Below, one piece after another: positions 5,636 to 8,241 of a stretch of DNA of 8,241 nucleotides; the first letter of the stretch is position 1, and every line of letters begins with the position of its first letter. Under the pieces are notes generated by a model. That model had not been told where the DNA came from. It saw only the letters and a program-made list of their open reading frames with translations, and did no database searches. This stretch comes from Cytophagales bacterium (GTDB taxonomy: Bacteria > Bacteroidota > Bacteroidia > Cytophagales > Spirosomataceae), in NCBI GenBank assembly GCA_013205605.1, contig JABMMK010000208.1:1-8241 (forward strand). The letters run 5' to 3'. A program made the translations under genes and the position numbers.

Positions 5636-5637
5636 AT

Positions 5638-7116
5638 CTATACGGAAGCTAATTTTTCAGTTTTAACCATTTCTGGATTTTCAATTTCGATAATGACATT
5701 TTGAATCACTTCTTTGTCTTGATTGTATCCCAAAATCGTTAACATGGGGCCACTCAATTGCTCCTCAGAAAACAACCTAGTCGTAATCGTCCCATCCTCT
5801 AATCGATCCACAATCACATGCTTCGGAGCGGGAATCAAACAATGTTGAATTCCACCATAACCCCCCAAAGACTCCTGATAAGCACCAGTATGAAAAAATC
5901 CTACATATTGCCTTTCAGAATTCTCTTCAAAAATAGGTAAATATAAATCAGAACTATGCGCTTCCGTATTATAAAAATCCATGGAGTCGCAAGTCAAGCC
6001 TCCTAAGTTCACCTTCTGATAAGGTAGTCCCCAATTATTGACCGGAAGCATAATGTATTTTTGGTTCATACCCCATGAATCAGGCAATTGGGTAATAAAT
6101 GAACCGTCAATCATGTACCAAAGCTCCTTATCATTTTGAAGTTTTTGATCAATAATTTCATATAAAACGGCCCCACTTTCACCGACGGTATAAGAACCGA
6201 ATTCAGTGAAAATATTGGGTACAGGCACATTGTTTTTATTGCAAATCCATGAGATCGATTCTACAATTTCATCCACCATTGCCTGATAATCATAATTAAA
6301 TTGAAGAGAAGTTTGAATAGGCAAGCCTCCGCCTAGATCGATTGAATCTAGCTCAGGGCAAATCTTTTTTATTTCACAATACTTATAAATAAAACGACTC
6401 AATTCAGACCAATAATAGGCACTATCCTTGATCCCAGTATTGATAAAGAAGTGCAACATCTTTAAGTTGAACTTCGGATTTGGTTTTATTTTATCTTCGT
6501 AAAGTGTGTTAACATCTGAATATCGAACGCCTAACCGAGACGTATAAAACGAGAAATCGGGCTCCTCATCGGTAGCAATTCGAATCGCTAAATTTACTTT
6601 ATCCGCTGTCACCGATTTTTCATAAAAATCGATCTCTTTTAAATTATCAAGAATTGGGATGCAATTAAATCCATCATTAATTAATTCGGAGATAAACTGC
6701 GTGTACAAGGGTTGCTTGTATCCATTACACAGAATATAGGTTGATTTCGAGACTTTTCCTTGGTTGTACATATCCCGAATAATAGAAATGTCAAATGCAC
6801 TGCTCGTTTCTAAATGGACATGTTGCTTCAAAACTTCTTCTAAAATAAAAGAGAAATGAGACGATTTTGTACAATAACAATAGGTGTAATTAGCTTTGTA
6901 ATTATATTTTTTAATCGCATTTCTGAACAATAACTTAGCATTTTCAATGTGCTCAGAGATTTTTGGCAAATACGATATTTTTAATGGCGTCCCATATTGC
7001 TTGATGATTTCCATCAAAGGCACATTATTGAACAACAATTCATTGTCCTCATTAATGTTAAATTCCCTCGTCGGAAATTCAATCGTTTGATCAATAAGAT
7101 CGATATAATTTTTCAT
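5638..7116 (-). CDS. speA: Arginine decarboxylase (biosynthetic type, short Bacteroidota form)
   Basis: This PLP enzyme of the alanine-racemase fold (fold III) is expected to convert arginine to agmatine and CO2, the first step of polyamine synthesis, in the cytosol. The 492 residues are shorter than the roughly 630-660 of E. coli SpeA. The PLP lysine is probably K84 in YCYCTKSSH, then HLETSSAFDI (101-110). The phosphate-binding glycine run is DLGGGLP (260-266), with EFGSYTVGESGA (305-316) following. The second-subunit active-site pair is probably C376-D377 in GGLTCDSMD. HTGAYQESLGGYGG near the C-terminus matches the GAYQE-LG element of SpeA proteins and is the main reason for choosing arginine over ornithine or diaminopimelate as substrate. 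The lysine context KSSH differs from the KVN seen in many relatives. It is followed after 2 bases by a small lipoprotein gene, and no agmatine-processing gene is in the window. Specificity is inferred from family resemblance only. Confidence 0.82.
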   Translation of the reverse strand: MKNYIDLIDQTIEFPTREFNINEDNELLFNNVPLMEIIKQYGTPLKISYLPKISEHIENAKLLFRNAIKKYNYKANYTYCYCTKSSHFSFILEEVLKQHVHLETSSAFDISIIRDMYNQGKVSKSTYILCNGYKQPLYTQFISELINDGFNCIPILDNLKEIDFYEKSVTADKVNLAIRIATDEEPDFSFYTSRLGVRYSDVNTLYEDKIKPNPKFNLKMLHFFINTGIKDSAYYWSELSRFIYKYCEIKKICPELDSIDLGGGLPIQTSLQFNYDYQAMVDEIVESISWICNKNNVPVPNIFTEFGSYTVGESGAVLYEIIDQKLQNDKELWYMIDGSFITQLPDSWGMNQKYIMLPVNNWGLPYQKVNLGGLTCDSMDFYNTEAHSSDLYLPIFEENSERQYVGFFHTGAYQESLGGYGGIQHCLIPAPKHVIVDRLEDGTITTRLFSEEQLSGPMLTILGYNQDKEVIQNVIIEIENPEMVKTEKLASV

Positions 7117-7126
7117 TCTTAATCAA

Positions 7127-7134
7127 CAAATATA
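7127..7134 (-). promoter_or_regulatory. Candidate -7 element (TATATTTG) for speA
   Basis: On the minus strand this is an exact TAnnTTTG match only 10 bases upstream of the speA ATG (7116). Transcription would start within a few bases of the start codon, giving a very short or nearly leaderless mRNA. A clear -33 TTG is not present; the expected place reads TTAAC. Confidence 0.4.
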
Positions 7135-7136
7135 TG

Positions 7137-7155
7137 AACTCAAGTTGTTTGAGTT
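7137..7155. promoter_or_regulatory. 19-bp inverted repeat AACTCAA-GTTGT-TTGAGTT, candidate speA operator
   Basis: The two 7-base arms are perfect, separated by 5 bases, and the dyad ends 2 bases upstream of the candidate speA -7 box, filling the space between -33 and -7. This position is typical of a repressor site or of an activator acting on the promoter spacer. It could also affect the divergent mpl gene. No regulator is encoded in the window. Confidence 0.45.
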
Positions 7156-7190
7156 AATGTAAAAACGTGCAAAACTGCAATAAAAGTATG

Positions 7191-7197
7191 TACTTTG
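7191..7197 (+). promoter_or_regulatory. Weak candidate -7 element (TACTTTG) for mpl
   Basis: TACTTTG resembles TAnnTTTG but is one base short, and it lies 23 bases before the mpl ATG. I see no -33 element at the right distance. Low-confidence guess. Confidence 0.2.
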
Positions 7198-7220
7198 CAA
7201 ACTATTCAACATAATGTTAT

Positions 7221-8241
7221 ATGCCGAAGATTCATTTTGTCGCAATTGGTGGCGCTGCGATGCATAATTTAGCCTTAGCTTTAAAGGCCAAAGGATATCA
7301 AATTACAGGTTCAGATGATGAAATATATGAGCCTTCTAAAAGTTTATTAGCTTCCCATGGGATCCTACCAGGTGAATTTGGCTGGTTTCCTGAAAAAATT
7401 ACAGCCGATTTAGATGCGGTCATTTTAGGGATGCATGCCAAAGCCGACAATCCAGAATTAATACGGGCCCAAGAATTAGGTATAAAAATCAAATCCTATC
7501 CTTCTTTTTTATATGAAGTAAGCAAACACAAACAACGGATTGTGATCGCGGGAAGTCATGGAAAAACAAGTATCACTTCCATGATTTTGCATGTGTTGAA
7601 AAGTCTACATAGAAAATTTGATTATTTGGTTGGCGCCCGCATTGAAGGATTTGAACTCATGGCATCTTTATCAGACGCCCCCATCATGATTATTGAAGGC
7701 GATGAATATTTAGCTTCTCCGATCGACCGACAAGCTAAATTTTTATTATACCAACCCCATATTGCCTTAATTTCTGGAATTGCTTGGGATCATATTAACG
7801 TCTATCCTACCTTCAAATCTTATACAGATTCGTTCAATCAGCTAATTAAGCAAATGCCCAAGGCGGGTCATTTATTTTTTGATCAAACTGATGCTAATTT
7901 AAGTGATTTAGTTAAAAATTGTCCTGAGGATATTGATGTAAATGGATATGAAGCACATGAAGCAGAAATCAAAAATGGGAATACCATACTCATAGGGGTG
8001 GATGGAGAAAGATATGAAATTCAAGTTTTTGGCCAGCATACGTTAAAAAATTTAAATGCGGCCCGCTTAATTTGCGAAGAGATTGGTGTTTCAAGTACGG
8101 ATTTTTATAGGACTATATCCACATTTAAGGGTGCGGCAAAAAGACTTGAGTTAGTTGCCAAAAGCACAAATTCATTATTATATAAGGATTTTGCCCACGC
8201 CCCGTCAAAAGTAGCCGCTACCACAGCAGCACTTAATGAAC
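7221..8241 (+). CDS. mpl: UDP-N-acetylmuramate:L-alanyl-gamma-D-glutamyl-meso-diaminopimelate ligase (Mpl), C-terminus cut by window edge
   Basis: Mpl is a cytosolic Mur-ligase that joins the recycled murein tripeptide to UDP-MurNAc using ATP, feeding it back into peptidoglycan synthesis. The frame is open for 340 residues to the right edge; the family is about 450-460, so roughly a quarter is missing. The N-terminal UDP-binding Rossmann part has IGGAAMHNLALAL (9-21) and TGSDDE. The ATP loop is GSHGKTS (111-117). EGDEYLASPIDRQAKF (159-174) and WDHIN (189-193) match the Mpl subgroup, which lacks the MurC-type GxGGxGM start. The third domain begins near the right edge with FKGAAKRLEL and DFAHAP. 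The ATG at 7221 is chosen because it begins the first beta strand directly; the ATG at 7214 is out of frame. It is divergent from speA. MurC is the main alternative, but the EGDEY block and N-terminus favour Mpl. Confidence 0.93.
   Translation, partial: MPKIHFVAIGGAAMHNLALALKAKGYQITGSDDEIYEPSKSLLASHGILPGEFGWFPEKITADLDAVILGMHAKADNPELIRAQELGIKIKSYPSFLYEVSKHKQRIVIAGSHGKTSITSMILHVLKSLHRKFDYLVGARIEGFELMASLSDAPIMIIEGDEYLASPIDRQAKFLLYQPHIALISGIAWDHINVYPTFKSYTDSFNQLIKQMPKAGHLFFDQTDANLSDLVKNCPEDIDVNGYEAHEAEIKNGNTILIGVDGERYEIQVFGQHTLKNLNAARLICEEIGVSSTDFYRTISTFKGAAKRLELVAKSTNSLLYKDFAHAPSKVAATTAALNE

Noticed and set aside
7194..7201. Palindrome TTTGCAAA near the candidate mpl -7 box
   Set aside because: Eight bases of AT-rich palindrome are expected often by chance and it has no second copy or symmetric extension.
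7214..7216. Alternative ATG upstream of mpl
   Set aside because: It is out of frame with the Mpl reading frame, which begins directly with the first beta strand at the ATG at 7221.
1..8241. Mobile elements, CRISPR, toxin-antitoxin or defence islands, tRNA or rRNA genes
   Set aside because: I saw no transposase, terminal repeats, regularly spaced repeats, defence domains or tRNA-like folds; gene content and style are uniform throughout.

Overview
The window reads as a stretch of chromosome from a Bacteroidota bacterium, probably of the Cytophagales/Spirosomaceae type (an inference from protein style and control signals, not from a search). Supporting signs are the AT-leaning sequence, A-rich leaders without Shine-Dalgarno motifs, several matches to the Bacteroidota -7 promoter element TAnnTTTG, a GMC-family dehydrogenase of the type common in this phylum, and a short (492-residue) arginine decarboxylase. 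I see no insertion sequence, prophage, CRISPR array, tRNA or rRNA.

Layout, left to right. (1) Bases 1-1394, minus: the N-terminal 464 residues of a GMC-family FAD oxidoreductase, cut by the left edge. It carries a three-cysteine motif like that of [3Fe-4S] sugar dehydrogenases. (2) Bases 1497-2195, plus: a secreted carbohydrate-binding family 9-like protein, divergent from the dehydrogenase. (3) Bases 2192-3217, minus: ruvB, Holliday-junction helicase, sharing its stop-codon bases with the preceding convergent gene. (4) Bases 3311-4012 and 4019-5512, plus: glpF and glpK, a two-gene glycerol uptake and phosphorylation operon, apparently closed by a terminator hairpin that holds the glpK stop codon in its loop. 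(5) Bases 5513-5635, minus: a 40-residue lipoprotein gene only 2 bases downstream of (6) 5638-7116, minus: an arginine decarboxylase (speA-like). (7) Bases 7221-8241, plus: the first 340 residues of Mpl, the murein-peptide ligase of cell-wall recycling, cut by the right edge.

The genes fall into small independent units: sugar or polyol oxidation and carbohydrate binding, recombination, glycerol use, polyamine synthesis with a small lipoprotein, and peptidoglycan recycling. The spaces between genes are all about 100 bases or less, and the three between divergent genes contain short inverted repeats at positions suited to operators. The most specific observations are the dehydrogenase cysteine triad, a 7-5-7 dyad placed 2 bases upstream of the candidate -7 box of both speA and the dehydrogenase gene, and mutually exclusive inverted repeats reaching the glpF start codon. 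I found no convincing new multi-gene system; most of the window is ordinary housekeeping and central metabolism.
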